Made by a program: the position numbers and the translations under genes. 35,295 nucleotides of DNA from an uncultured Clostridia bacterium (GTDB taxonomy: Bacteria > Bacillota > Clostridia > TANB77 > CAG-508): the NCBI GenBank assembly GCA_934167165.1, contig CAKPKG010000012.1, positions 1-35,295 on the forward strand, given 5' to 3'. The notes under the pieces were generated by a model. That model was not told the origin of the DNA. It did no database searches and saw nothing but the letters and a program-made list of their open reading frames with translations. This document shows positions 25,387 to 33,471 of the stretch, piece after piece. Numbering within the stretch: the stretch's first letter is position 1; every line of letters begins with the position of its first letter.

Positions 25387-25415
25387 GGGAAAAAGGGGCC
25401 TGTCCCCTTTTTCCC
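25387..25415. repeat. GGGGCCTGTCCCC-type hairpin between pgsA and ligA
   Basis: GGGAAAAAGGGG/CCCCTTTTTCCC is a perfect 12-bp stem with a 5-nt loop CCTGT. It lies 6 nt past the pgsA stop and may act as a terminator or be a mobile palindrome; its core resembles the GGGGACAGACCCC core at 23265-23324. Confidence 0.75.
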
Positions 25416-25420
25416 TCTCT

Positions 25421-26023
25421 TTAATCTTTTAATAATTCTTTACCATTTTTTACATAGTCCCAACCAGAAAAGATTGTTGCTATTACAGAAATTAGCATAA
25501 ATACTGTTGCTAGTATATTTATTATTAGTTCCATTCCTGTTAAATTTCCTTTTATGAATGTTCCAAATATGTTTGTGTTGTTTATATTTATAAACATTAG
25601 AATTATTGCAATCATTTGTGTTACTGTTTTTATTTTTCCCCAAATACTTGCTGCTATTACTTCTCCACCTTTTTCTACGGCTATTAACCTATATCCTGAT
25701 ACCACAAATTCTCTAAATAATACTATTATTGGTATCCACGCTGGTAAGCTTTTTGCTTCTACAAATATAAGCATTGCTGCTAATACTAATATTTTATCTG
25801 CTAGTGGATCTGCAAATTTTCCAAATGCTGTTATTTGATTGTTTTTTCTTGCTAATTTTCCATCTAAATGATCTGTATATGACGCAATTACAAATATCAA
25901 TCCCATTATCCAATATGCAATTGATATATCTAAAAATGTTCCTTTTATATTTAAATATGAAATTATTACCATTATTGGTACTAGCAGAATTCTAAATATT
26001 GTTAATTTGTTTGGTAAATTCAT
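25421..26023 (-). CDS. pgsA: CDP-diacylglycerol-glycerol-3-phosphate 3-phosphatidyltransferase
   Basis: Makes phosphatidylglycerol phosphate, the first step towards phosphatidylglycerol and cardiolipin, in the membrane. 200 residues, about six hydrophobic helices. The CDP-alcohol phosphotransferase signature D-x2-DG-x2-AR-x8-G-x3-D-x3-D is complete (DHLDGKLARKNNQITAFGKF followed by ADPLAD). Ribosome binding site sequence before the ATG at 26023 is weak (GGAGTGAAT). It is 16 nt from punA, in the same operon. Confidence 0.95.
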   Translation of the reverse strand: MNLPNKLTIFRILLVPIMVIISYLNIKGTFLDISIAYWIMGLIFVIASYTDHLDGKLARKNNQITAFGKFADPLADKILVLAAMLIFVEAKSLPAWIPIIVLFREFVVSGYRLIAVEKGGEVIAASIWGKIKTVTQMIAIILMFININNTNIFGTFIKGNLTGMELIINILATVFMLISVIATIFSGWDYVKNGKELLKD

Positions 26024-26039
26024 AAACTATTCACTCCAA

Positions 26040-26861
26040 TTATATTTTTGTTACAAATTCTTTTATTGTTTCTATAAAGCTTTTTTCAACCTTTTGGGCT
26101 GTTTCATTTACTTCTTCATGAGATAATTCTTTTTTTAGAATTCCAGCAGCCATATTTGTAATACATGAAATTGCAACTACTTTCATTCCACAATGCCTTG
26201 CAGTTATTGCTTCTGGAACTGTTGACATTCCTACAGCATCTGCTCCTAAAGTTCTTAATGCTCTTATTTCTGCTGGTGTTTCAAAGCAAGGTCCTTTCAT
26301 ATATGCATATACACCTTCATAACATCTACCCATTTTTTCTAACATAACTGGTCTTAATTTTTCAATTAATTCTCTACTGTATATTTCTGACATATCTGGG
26401 AAACGGACTCCAAATTTATCTTCGTTTTTTCCTCTTAATACTGATTCTGCAAAAAAGCTTAAATGGTCATTTATAATCATAAGGCTTCCCTGTTCTATAT
26501 CTGTATTTATTCCTCCTGCTGCATTTGTAAGTATAATGTTTTCTATTCCTAGTAAATAAAATACTCTAATTGGATATGCAGTATGAGCTACCTCATACCC
26601 TTCGTAATAATGAAATCTTCCACTCATTGCTATTACTTCTGTTCCATTTAAGTTTCCTATTATTAACTCTCCTGCATGTCCTGCTACTGTTGAAACTGGA
26701 AAATTAGGTATATCTTTATATTTTATTACTATTTCATCTTCTATCTCTTTTGCTAATCCTCCTAGTCCAGATCCTAATACTATTGCTATTTTAGGATTTC
26801 TACCTTTAATTTTTTCCTTGATATACTCTGCTGATTTTTCGTAATCTTCATAATTAAACAT
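26040..26861 (-). CDS. punA: purine-nucleoside phosphorylase
   Basis: Phosphorolysis of inosine and guanosine in purine salvage. 273 residues of the trimeric class: KIAIVLGSGLGGLAKEI, the phosphate-binding GRFHYYEGY, LTNAAGGIN, and VGMSTVPEAITARHCGMKV near the C-terminus. It is 19 nt after nadE and 16 nt before pgsA; no shared pathway with these is evident. Confidence 0.95.
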   Translation of the reverse strand: MFNYEDYEKSAEYIKEKIKGRNPKIAIVLGSGLGGLAKEIEDEIVIKYKDIPNFPVSTVAGHAGELIIGNLNGTEVIAMSGRFHYYEGYEVAHTAYPIRVFYLLGIENIILTNAAGGINTDIEQGSLMIINDHLSFFAESVLRGKNEDKFGVRFPDMSEIYSRELIEKLRPVMLEKMGRCYEGVYAYMKGPCFETPAEIRALRTLGADAVGMSTVPEAITARHCGMKVVAISCITNMAAGILKKELSHEEVNETAQKVEKSFIETIKEFVTKI

Positions 26862-26880
26862 ATTATTCCCTCCAAATATA

Positions 26881-28800
26881 TTAAAAATTATTTAACCAAA
26901 TATTATAACTTGCATCACTTGGCATTCTTAAATCTCCTCTTGGAGATAAACTTACTGTTCCTACTTTTGGCCCGTCTGGTATACAGTTTCTCTTAAATTG
27001 TTGTGTAAAAAATCTTTTTATAAAAACTTGTAACCAATGCTTTATTTCTTCTTCTTTAAAATCTTGCTTAAATGTTTTACATGCTAATATGTATATTTTT
27101 TTAGGTTCTGCTCCATACCTTAAAAAGTGATATAAAAAGAAATCGTGTAATATATATGGTCCAACCTGTTCCTCTGTTTTTTGTTCTATATTTCCTTTTT
27201 CATCTGGTGGTAGTAGTTCTGGTGATATTGGGGTATCTAATATATCATTAATTATATTCTTGCATTCTTGTTTACTATTCTCTGCAACCCATTTTATTAT
27301 ATATTTTACTAGTGTTTTTGGAATGCTTGCATTTACAGCATACATACTCATGTGGTCACCATTATATGTACACCATCCAAGAGCTAATTCTGATAAATCA
27401 CCTGTTCCAATAACTAATCCATTTTCTTTGTTTGCAATATCCATTAGTATTTTTGTTCTTTCTCTTGCTTGAGCATTTTCATAAGTTACATCTTTTATAT
27501 TTTTGTCATGTCCTATATCTTCAAAGTGTTGCAAAGAACTTTTAGTTATATTTATTTCTCTAAATGTTGCTCCATACTCATTTATAAGCTTCATAGAGTT
27601 ATTATGTGTCCTAGAAGTTGTCCCAAATCCTGGCATTGTTATTGCTATTATATTTTCTTTTGGAAGATTTAATATCTCATATGCTTTAATTATTACTAAA
27701 AAAGCAAGTGTTGAATCTAATCCTCCTGATATTCCAATTACTGTTTTATTAATATTTGTGTGTAATAATCTTTTAGCTAACCCATAACTTTGTATATTTA
27801 AAATTTCTTCGCAAATTTCACTTATTTTTTTTTTATCCTCCGGAACAAATGGAGTTTTACTATATTCTCTTGTTAAATTTTCTATATTATCTGGTATGTT
27901 TATTTCTATTTCTCTATATTCTAAATGCACTGGATTTCCCATAAAGCTAGTATTTTTTCTTCTATCATTTGAAAGTCTTTTTGTATCTATTTCTGTAAAA
28001 ATCATATTACTTTCAAAGTCAAATCTTGCATTATTTGCAAGGCAAGAACCGTTTTCAAAAATCATACTATCTCCAGAAAATACCACATCTGAAGTTGATT
28101 CGTTTACTCCGCTAGAACAATATACATATCCTGATATTGTTTTTGCTGATTGCATTTTTACTAATTCTCTTCTATATTCTTTTTTGCCTATAACTTCATT
28201 GCTTGCAGATAAATTAAATATAATATTTGCTCCAAGTAATGCTAACTTGTTGCTTGGTGGCTCTACTGCCCATACATCTTCACATATTTCTATTCCAAAG
28301 CAAATCTCATTATTTGCTTTATCTTTAAATAATAAATCTATTCCAAAAGGAACTTTTTGACCTAATATTTCTATTTCTTTTTTATTTGTATTTTTACTAG
28401 ATGCAAACCATCTTTTTTCATAGAATTCGCTATAATTTGGAATAAATGTTTTTGGGACTATTCCAAGTATTCTACCTTTTTGAATTACAACTGCTGTATT
28501 AAATAATTGATTTTCTGCTTTTATTGGCATACCAATTATACAAATAATATCTAGATTATTTGTATAATCCATAATTTTATTTAGTGCCTTTTCTGCATAT
28601 TCTAACAATATGTCTTGTTCAAATAAATCTTGGCAAGTATAACCTGTAACACATAGTTCTGGAAATACTGCTATTTGAATTTTATTATTACTCGCAGCCT
28701 CTATTTGTTTTATTATTTCATTACAATTAAATTCTGTATCCCCTACTTTTAGTTTTGGAACTACAGCTCCTACTCTTGCAAATCCTTGTTCTTTTAACAT
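26881..28800 (-). CDS. nadE: glutamine-dependent NAD+ synthetase
   Basis: Amidates nicotinic-acid adenine dinucleotide to NAD, the last step of NAD synthesis. 639 residues: an N-terminal nitrilase-type glutaminase domain (Glu in VFPELCVTGY, Lys in FIPNYSEFYEKRWF, catalytic Cys in GIEICEDVW) and a C-terminal ATP-pyrophosphatase domain (ISGGLDSTLAF, then GTGDLSELALGWCTYNGDH). The glutaminase domain means free glutamine can serve as nitrogen donor. ATG at 28800, TAGGAAA upstream. First gene of the run towards dtd. Confidence 0.96.
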   Translation of the reverse strand: MLKEQGFARVGAVVPKLKVGDTEFNCNEIIKQIEAASNNKIQIAVFPELCVTGYTCQDLFEQDILLEYAEKALNKIMDYTNNLDIICIIGMPIKAENQLFNTAVVIQKGRILGIVPKTFIPNYSEFYEKRWFASSKNTNKKEIEILGQKVPFGIDLLFKDKANNEICFGIEICEDVWAVEPPSNKLALLGANIIFNLSASNEVIGKKEYRRELVKMQSAKTISGYVYCSSGVNESTSDVVFSGDSMIFENGSCLANNARFDFESNMIFTEIDTKRLSNDRRKNTSFMGNPVHLEYREIEINIPDNIENLTREYSKTPFVPEDKKKISEICEEILNIQSYGLAKRLLHTNINKTVIGISGGLDSTLAFLVIIKAYEILNLPKENIIAITMPGFGTTSRTHNNSMKLINEYGATFREINITKSSLQHFEDIGHDKNIKDVTYENAQARERTKILMDIANKENGLVIGTGDLSELALGWCTYNGDHMSMYAVNASIPKTLVKYIIKWVAENSKQECKNIINDILDTPISPELLPPDEKGNIEQKTEEQVGPYILHDFFLYHFLRYGAEPKKIYILACKTFKQDFKEEEIKHWLQVFIKRFFTQQFKRNCIPDGPKVGTVSLSPRGDLRMPSDASYNIWLNNF

Positions 28801-28900
28801 ATTAGTTTCCTTTCCTAATATTATTGCATTTATTATATTATTGTTTTATATAATTTGCAAGAAAAATTGTTACCGTTTTTTATTCTTTCTATATTTTTAC

Positions 28901-29033
28901 AAATTAGAATTTCACGAAGTGAGAAGTGTGAGGTGAGAAGTGTGAGAAATAGAGAAAGGCCTACGAAGCCCTGACCCTATGAATCACACCTCCAACCTCA
29001 CACCTTTCACAGCAATTAAACAAATTCCAATTT
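28901..29033. repeat. palindromic intergenic element, copy 3
   Basis: Flanked by AAATTAGAATTT (28901) and the inverse CAAATTCCAATTT (29021-29033). Inside are GTGAGAAGTGTGAGGTGAGA and its partner CCTCCAACCTCACACC. Its reverse complement starts AAATTGGAATTTGTTTAATT and matches the first 36 nt of copy 2 with two differences. It fills the spoIVA-nadE gap (28801-29064) together with the terminator. Confidence 0.82.
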
Positions 29034-29036
29034 ATA

Positions 29037-29061
29037 AAAAGGACGTATAATGCGTCCTTTT
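29037..29061 (-). terminator. terminator of spoIVA
   Basis: AAAAGGACG/CGTCCTTTT stem of 9 bp with a 7-nt loop, followed on the minus strand by TTTTTATAAA; 4 nt past the spoIVA stop. Confidence 0.9.
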
Positions 29062-29064
29062 AGC

Positions 29065-30544
29065 CTATAATATTATACAAATTAGTCCTCCACTTCCTTC
29101 GTTTATAATCCTTTCTAATGTCTCTTGTAATTTTTCTTGTGCATCTTCTGGCATTCTAGAAAGTTTATTTTGCAGTCCCTCATTTACTAATTCGTGTAAG
29201 TTTTTGCCAAATATATTTGATTCCCAAATTTTTATTGGATCATTTTCAAATTCTGATAGTAAATAATTTACTAATTCTTCTGATTGTTTTTCGCTTCCTA
29301 CTATTGGTGATACTTCTGTTTCAATATCCGCTCTAATCATATGTATAGAAGGTGCTTTTGCTCTTAATCTTACACCAAAGCGAGAACCTTGTTTTACCAT
29401 TTCTGGTTCGTCTAGTATTAATTCCTCCATAGTTGGAGTTACAATTCCGTATCCTTTTTGTTTTACTTCTTCTAATGCAATTGCAACTTTATCATATTCT
29501 TTTTTTACACTTGCTAGATTAGAAATTGTAGAGAATAGATCTGCTTCATTTTGTACATCTACTCCTGTTATTTCTGTTAGTACTTGATAGAACAATTCTT
29601 CTTGTAGTGTAATTTCTAGACTTACAGAACCATTTCCTAAATTTATTTCTTTTATTGTTGTTTGTTTTACTATTTCTGTGCTATTTATTCTTTCTATTCC
29701 TACATTTATATTTTTTACTGCATTTGTATTCTTAAATGCTTCTTTTACATTTGCATATAATTCTTGTTTTAGTGGATGTTCATCATTTAAGCCATCTACC
29801 CAACCTGGGAAATTTAAATTTATTCTTTCTACTGGGAATTCATATAGTATTTTGCCAAATATATCATTAACATCTTCCATGTTTAAATTTGTACAGTCTG
29901 TTGGAATTACTGCTACTTGATACTTATCCTCTAGTGTTCTTGATAATTCTTTTGTGTAATCTGAATATGGATTATTTGTGTTTAACACAATTACAAATGG
30001 TTTGTTAAGTTCTTTTAATTCTTTTACTACTCTTTCCTCTGCTTCTACATAATCTTCTCTTGGAATTTCTGTTATACTTCCATCTGTTGTAACAAGTATT
30101 CCTATTGTAGAATGTTCTGTAATTACTTTTTTAGTTCCTATTTCTGCCGCAACTTCAAATGGCATTTCTTCGTCTGACCATGGCGTTTTTACCATTCTTG
30201 GAACTTCATTTTCCATATAACCAAGTGCATTATTTACTAAATATCCTACACAATCTACTAGTCTAGTTTTTAGTTTTAAATTATCACCAATTGTAATTTC
30301 TACTGCTTCATTCGGTACAAATTTTGGTTCTGTTGTCATTATAGTTCTTCCTGCTGCACTTTGTGGAAGCTCATCTCTTGCTCTTTCTCTTTTATGAGTG
30401 TTCTGTATATTTGGTAAAACTACTAAATCCATAAAGTTTTTAATAAAAGTAGATTTACCAGTTCTTACTGGGCCGTACTACTCCAACATATATATCTCCA
30501 TCTGTACGATTAGCAATGTCCTCATATATTTCTAGATTCTCCAT
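29065..30544 (-). CDS. spoIVA: stage IV sporulation protein A, joined by a CGG +1 frameshift
   Basis: Coat-basement ATPase that polymerises on the forespore surface. The ATG at 30544 follows AGGAGGG and reads MENLEIYEDIANRTDGDIYV; after codon 23 the zero frame meets CGG (30475-30473) and stops six codons later. Skipping the C gives VVGPVRTGKSTFIKNFMDL and then the whole remaining protein (LPQSAAGRTIMTTEPKFVPN and so on). The site lies exactly at the first Gly of the Walker A motif. With the shift the protein is 492 aa, equal to B. subtilis SpoIVA. The C-terminal part alone (start ATG 30432) would lack Walker A. Confidence 0.93.
30473..30475 (-). other. CGG recoding site in spoIVA
   Basis: Zero frame GTA GTA CGG CCC AGT; skipping the C gives GTA GGC CCA GTA AGA ACT GGT AAA, the P-loop GPVRTGK. 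SD-like GGAG lies 5 nt upstream. Confidence 0.9.
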
Positions 30545-30631
30545 ACTAATATTCCCTCCTAAATAAAAATGTTTGTACAATTAAACTTTAATAAATGTAT
30601 ATTAGGAAAGAACAATTATTATTACACTTTT

Positions 30632-30784
30632 TTAATCTTTTTTTCCTTTTTCTTTTTTAGTCATATTTGCCATTTTATTTGCTTGCTCTTTTTGTTTATC
30701 TAATGGTAACCATTGATATTCTGAACATACAAATTCCCCATATTTTGTAGTATTTTCTTTTATTTTATCTTTATTTTTTTCCAT
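30632..30784 (-). CDS. 50-residue hydrophilic protein of unknown function
   Basis: ATG at 30784 with GAGGTGA at 6 nt. Product begins MEKNKDKIKENTTKYGEF and has one Cys and a KKEKGKKD end; no hydrophobic segment. Its ribosome binding site is the 3' arm of the hairpin 30790-30826, so translation from a transcript that starts upstream would be hindered. It lies between spoIVA and ftsZ. I do not recognise it. Confidence 0.6.
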   Translation of the reverse strand: MEKNKDKIKENTTKYGEFVCSEYQWLPLDKQKEQANKMANMTKKEKGKKD

Positions 30785-30789
30785 AAAAA

Positions 30790-30826
30790 ATCACCTCATA
30801 AAATAGTATTTCTTATTTTATGAGGT
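30790..30826 (-). terminator. hairpin after ftsZ that also covers the ribosome binding site of the 50-aa gene
   Basis: CACCTCATAAAATA/TATTTTATGAGGTG is a perfect 14-bp stem with an 8-nt loop; on the minus strand ATTTTTTATG follows. It looks like an intrinsic terminator of ftsZ, yet the GAGGTGA in its 3' arm is the ribosome binding site of the next gene. Confidence 0.8.
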
Positions 30827-30837
30827 GTTATTCATAT

Positions 30838-31782
30838 TTATTCTTCTACACCTGTTGCTACAACAGTAACTTCCTTTTCATTTTGTAATGACTCATCTAT
30901 TACTGTACCAAATATAATGTTTGCATCTTCACTTACTTTATCATTTATTACTTGAACTGCTGTATTTATTTCACTTAAGCTAAGGTTTTCTCCTCCTCTT
31001 ACATTGAAAATTACACCTTTTGCATTGTCAATTTTATTTTCTGTTAGAGGATTGTTTATTGCAGTTTTTACTGCTTCTTCTAAAGTTTCTCCTTCTTTAG
31101 CTTTTCCTATTCCCATATATGCTTTTCCTGTGTAGCTAAAAATAGTTTTTATGTCAGCAAAGTCAATATTTATTTCTCCTACTGTTGTAATTAAATCTGT
31201 TATACTTTGTATTCCTTGTTCTAATATACTATCTGCTATTCCAAAAGCGTCTTGTATTGTTGTTTTATTTCCTATAACTTTTAATAATTTATCATTTGAT
31301 ACAACAATTAAAGCATTAACATTTTCTAGTAATTTTTTTGTTCCTACATCTGCTCTAACACTTCTTTTTCTACCTTCAAATGTAAATGGTTTTGTTACAA
31401 TACCTACTGTTAGTATGTTCATTTCTTTTGCAATTTTTGCAATTACTGGTATAGCTCCTGTACCTGTTCCGCCACCCATTCCAGCAGTTAAGAACAACAT
31501 ATCTGTATTTTCTAATACTTTTCTTATATCCTCTTTACTTTCTAATGCAGCTCTTTCTCCTATAATTTCGTTTGCACCTGCACCTAATCCATTTGTTGTT
31601 TGTTTTCCTATTTGTAGTACATTTCTAGTATTTGCTCTTTTTAATGTTCCTGTTTCGGTATTTAATAAATATGTTTCTATATTTTGAACTCCATCATTTA
31701 TAATTCTTATAGCAGCATTGTTTCCTCCGCCACCTACGCCAATTACTTTAACTTTTACAATATTTTCTTTATCTTTATACAT
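30838..31782 (-). CDS. ftsZ: FtsZ-type tubulin-like GTPase without the C-terminal tail
   Basis: 314 residues from the ATG at 31782 (MYKDKENIVKVKVIGVGGGG), preceded by GGCGGAG; the longer frame from 31833 has no site. GTP-binding signature GGGTGTG in AGMGGGTGTGAIPVIAKIAKE, GLGAGAN, and T7 loop region (NIDFADIKTIF) are present. The usual AVNTD is LLNTE, and the protein stops right after the core (VTVVATGVEE). The variable linker and conserved end peptide that bind FtsA and SepF are lacking. It could be a second, divergent FtsZ rather than the main division protein. Confidence 0.85.
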   Translation of the reverse strand: MYKDKENIVKVKVIGVGGGGNNAAIRIINDGVQNIETYLLNTETGTLKRANTRNVLQIGKQTTNGLGAGANEIIGERAALESKEDIRKVLENTDMLFLTAGMGGGTGTGAIPVIAKIAKEMNILTVGIVTKPFTFEGRKRSVRADVGTKKLLENVNALIVVSNDKLLKVIGNKTTIQDAFGIADSILEQGIQSITDLITTVGEINIDFADIKTIFSYTGKAYMGIGKAKEGETLEEAVKTAINNPLTENKIDNAKGVIFNVRGGENLSLSEINTAVQVINDKVSEDANIIFGTVIDESLQNEKEVTVVATGVEE

Positions 31783-31891
31783 GTTACTCCGCCTTTCTTT
31801 TGCAATTATAATAAATCTAATAATATTTTTCAAGTTTTTATTGAATTTTTTATAATAATTAAATTAATTTTATTTGTTTGCATTTTAATGT

Positions 31892-31920
31892 AAAAACACC
31901 TCATTAAATAAGGTGTTTTT
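31892..31920 (-). terminator. terminator after the 220-aa gene
   Basis: AAAAACACCT/AGGTGTTTTT with a 9-nt loop; on the minus strand the stem ends in five T. It separates the 220-aa gene from ftsZ. Confidence 0.8.
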
Positions 31921-31949
31921 TATAACTAACTATACTTGTTACTTTGTTT

Positions 31950-32612
31950 TTATAAACTATCTATTTCTCTTTCCTGCATTATTTCTTTAAATGTTGATGT
32001 TATACAATTATTCATAACATCTGTGGCCATTCTTTCTTCACTATCTAGATTAAAAGAATTAAATGAAACATACCCTTTTTTTGCAGCGTCATTACTTTTA
32101 AATGCTTCTATAGTCTTATTTGAAACTTGTTCTCCATTATTTATCAACATTTCTTCTATAGTATTTAAATTAATCTTCTCATTAAATATTGATGAAAGTT
32201 TGCTTTCTCCTCCATTTTTTAATTGTTGTATATTATCACTTATAATTTTAAACACTTGTATTATCTCATCTGAAACTGGGATATCTGCTCCGTGTCCAAA
32301 ATCTCTATAATCCTCTTCTGCTTGAAGTCTATAACGATTTTTATACATTGATTCTCCTAAATGATCCATTCTATTAAATGGCTTTCTTATTCCAACTGCT
32401 TTTTCTGCCAAACATCTATATGCTGCTTTTTGTGCCAATTCTTTTTCTTCTTGAGCTATTTGCTTAGGGCTTTTTTGTATATTGGTTAATTCTTTTTTAA
32501 AATCATTATTTACAACATTGTTATTGTTTTCTTCAGTATTTCTCTCTTCACTTCCACTTTCTAATCTTTTAGTTTTACTAAAAAATGCTTTTATTCTATC
32601 TAGTAAACTCAT
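31950..32612 (-). CDS. 220-residue soluble protein of unknown function
   Basis: ATG at 32612 (MSLLDRIKAFFSKTKRL), with GGAGGG at 7 nt. The N-terminal 50 residues include an amphipathic helix and an Asn/Glu-rich stretch; the middle has RCLAEKAVGIRKPFNRMDHL and EDYRDFGHGADIPVSDEI; the rest is mostly helical. No membrane helix and no catalytic motif that I recognise. It lies between lexA and ftsZ, with its own terminator. The N-terminal amphipathic helix might bind membranes. Confidence 0.65.
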   Translation of the reverse strand: MSLLDRIKAFFSKTKRLESGSEERNTEENNNNVVNNDFKKELTNIQKSPKQIAQEEKELAQKAAYRCLAEKAVGIRKPFNRMDHLGESMYKNRYRLQAEEDYRDFGHGADIPVSDEIIQVFKIISDNIQQLKNGGESKLSSIFNEKINLNTIEEMLINNGEQVSNKTIEAFKSNDAAKKGYVSFNSFNLDSEERMATDVMNNCITSTFKEIMQEREIDSL

Positions 32613-32708
32613 TTGTATTCCCTCCATTAAAATATTAACTAATATTATATTATATTAACATTTGAATTATTGCAAGTATTTTTTATTCTTTAATATCTCA
32701 TATTGCAA

Positions 32709-32735
32709 AAAAGATTGCATTAAAAGCAATCTTTT
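32709..32735 (-). terminator. terminator of lexA
   Basis: AAAAGATTGC/GCAATCTTTT with a 7-nt loop; the stem overlaps the lexA stop codon. Confidence 0.8.
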
Positions 32736-33390
32736 ATAGTTTTCTAAATACTCCTCCAACAACTCCAAGTATTTTACAATCTGGAACTATTATTGGATCC
32801 ATTGTACTATTTTCTGGTTGTAATCTTATATAATCTTTTTCTTTATAAAATGTTTTTACTGTTGCCTCATCTTCTATTAATGCTACTACTATTTGACCAT
32901 TTCTTGCACTATTTTGTCTTTTTACTAATATGTAATCTCCATCTAAAATTCCAGCTTCTATCATGCTTTCTCCACGTACTGTAAGCATAAAGCTCTCGCT
33001 ATTTCCAACAAAATCAATTGGAATTGGGAATGTATCTGTTACATTTTCTACTGCAAGTATTGGTGCTCCTGCTGTTATTTTTCCTATAACTGGAACATCA
33101 ACTAATTCTCTTCCATTATATACTGGCTTTGGAGAAGATTTTTCGTTTTCTGAAAGACCTCCTTTTAAAACTCTTAAAGTTCTTCCTTTTTGATCTTCTT
33201 TTTTAATATATCCTTTTTTAGTTAGTTTTGCTAAATATCCATGAACTGTTGCTGTTGAACTTAATCCAACTGCTTTTCCTATTTCTCTTACTGATGGTGG
33301 ATATCCTTTTTCATTTATTTGTTTTTCTATAAATTTTAGTATAGCTCTTTCTCTTTTATTTAAATCAGTCATTTCTTCTTTACTCAACAC
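32734..33390 (-). CDS. lexA: LexA repressor
   Basis: SOS repressor with self-cleavage. N-terminal winged helix (LNKRERAILKFIEKQI, SVREIGKAVGLSSTATVHGYL), then the cleavage site Ala-Gly in ITAGAP, the catalytic Ser in GESMIEAG, and the catalytic Lys in ATVKTFY. 218 residues at most. The start is GTG (33390) or TTG (33387), both served by GGGAGTGA. A promoter lies upstream. I see no GAAC-N4-GTTC or CGAAC-type palindrome in this promoter, so its own operator differs or is degenerate. Confidence 0.96.
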   Translation of the reverse strand: MLSKEEMTDLNKRERAILKFIEKQINEKGYPPSVREIGKAVGLSSTATVHGYLAKLTKKGYIKKEDQKGRTLRVLKGGLSENEKSSPKPVYNGRELVDVPVIGKITAGAPILAVENVTDTFPIPIDFVGNSESFMLTVRGESMIEAGILDGDYILVKRQNSARNGQIVVALIEDEATVKTFYKEKDYIRLQPENSTMDPIIVPDCKILGVVGGVFRKL

Positions 33391-33424
33391 TAATCACTCC
33401 CAAAAATTCATTATATTTTTCATT

Positions 33425-33453
33425 ATATTATCATACAAACAGATAATTGTCAA
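33425..33453 (-). promoter_or_regulatory. sigma-A promoter of lexA
   Basis: On the minus strand TTGACA (33453-33448), 17-bp spacer, TAATAT (33430-33425). The -35 region carries direct GTTTG repeats (GTTTGACAATTATCTGTTTG). Confidence 0.75.
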
Positions 33454-33471
33454 ACAAATTTTTGGATTTTT

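Noticed and set aside
31783..31833. In-frame CGG in the upstream extension of the ftsZ frame
   Set aside because: It lies before the ATG at 31782, inside the ribosome binding region (GGCGGAG), and is not translated.
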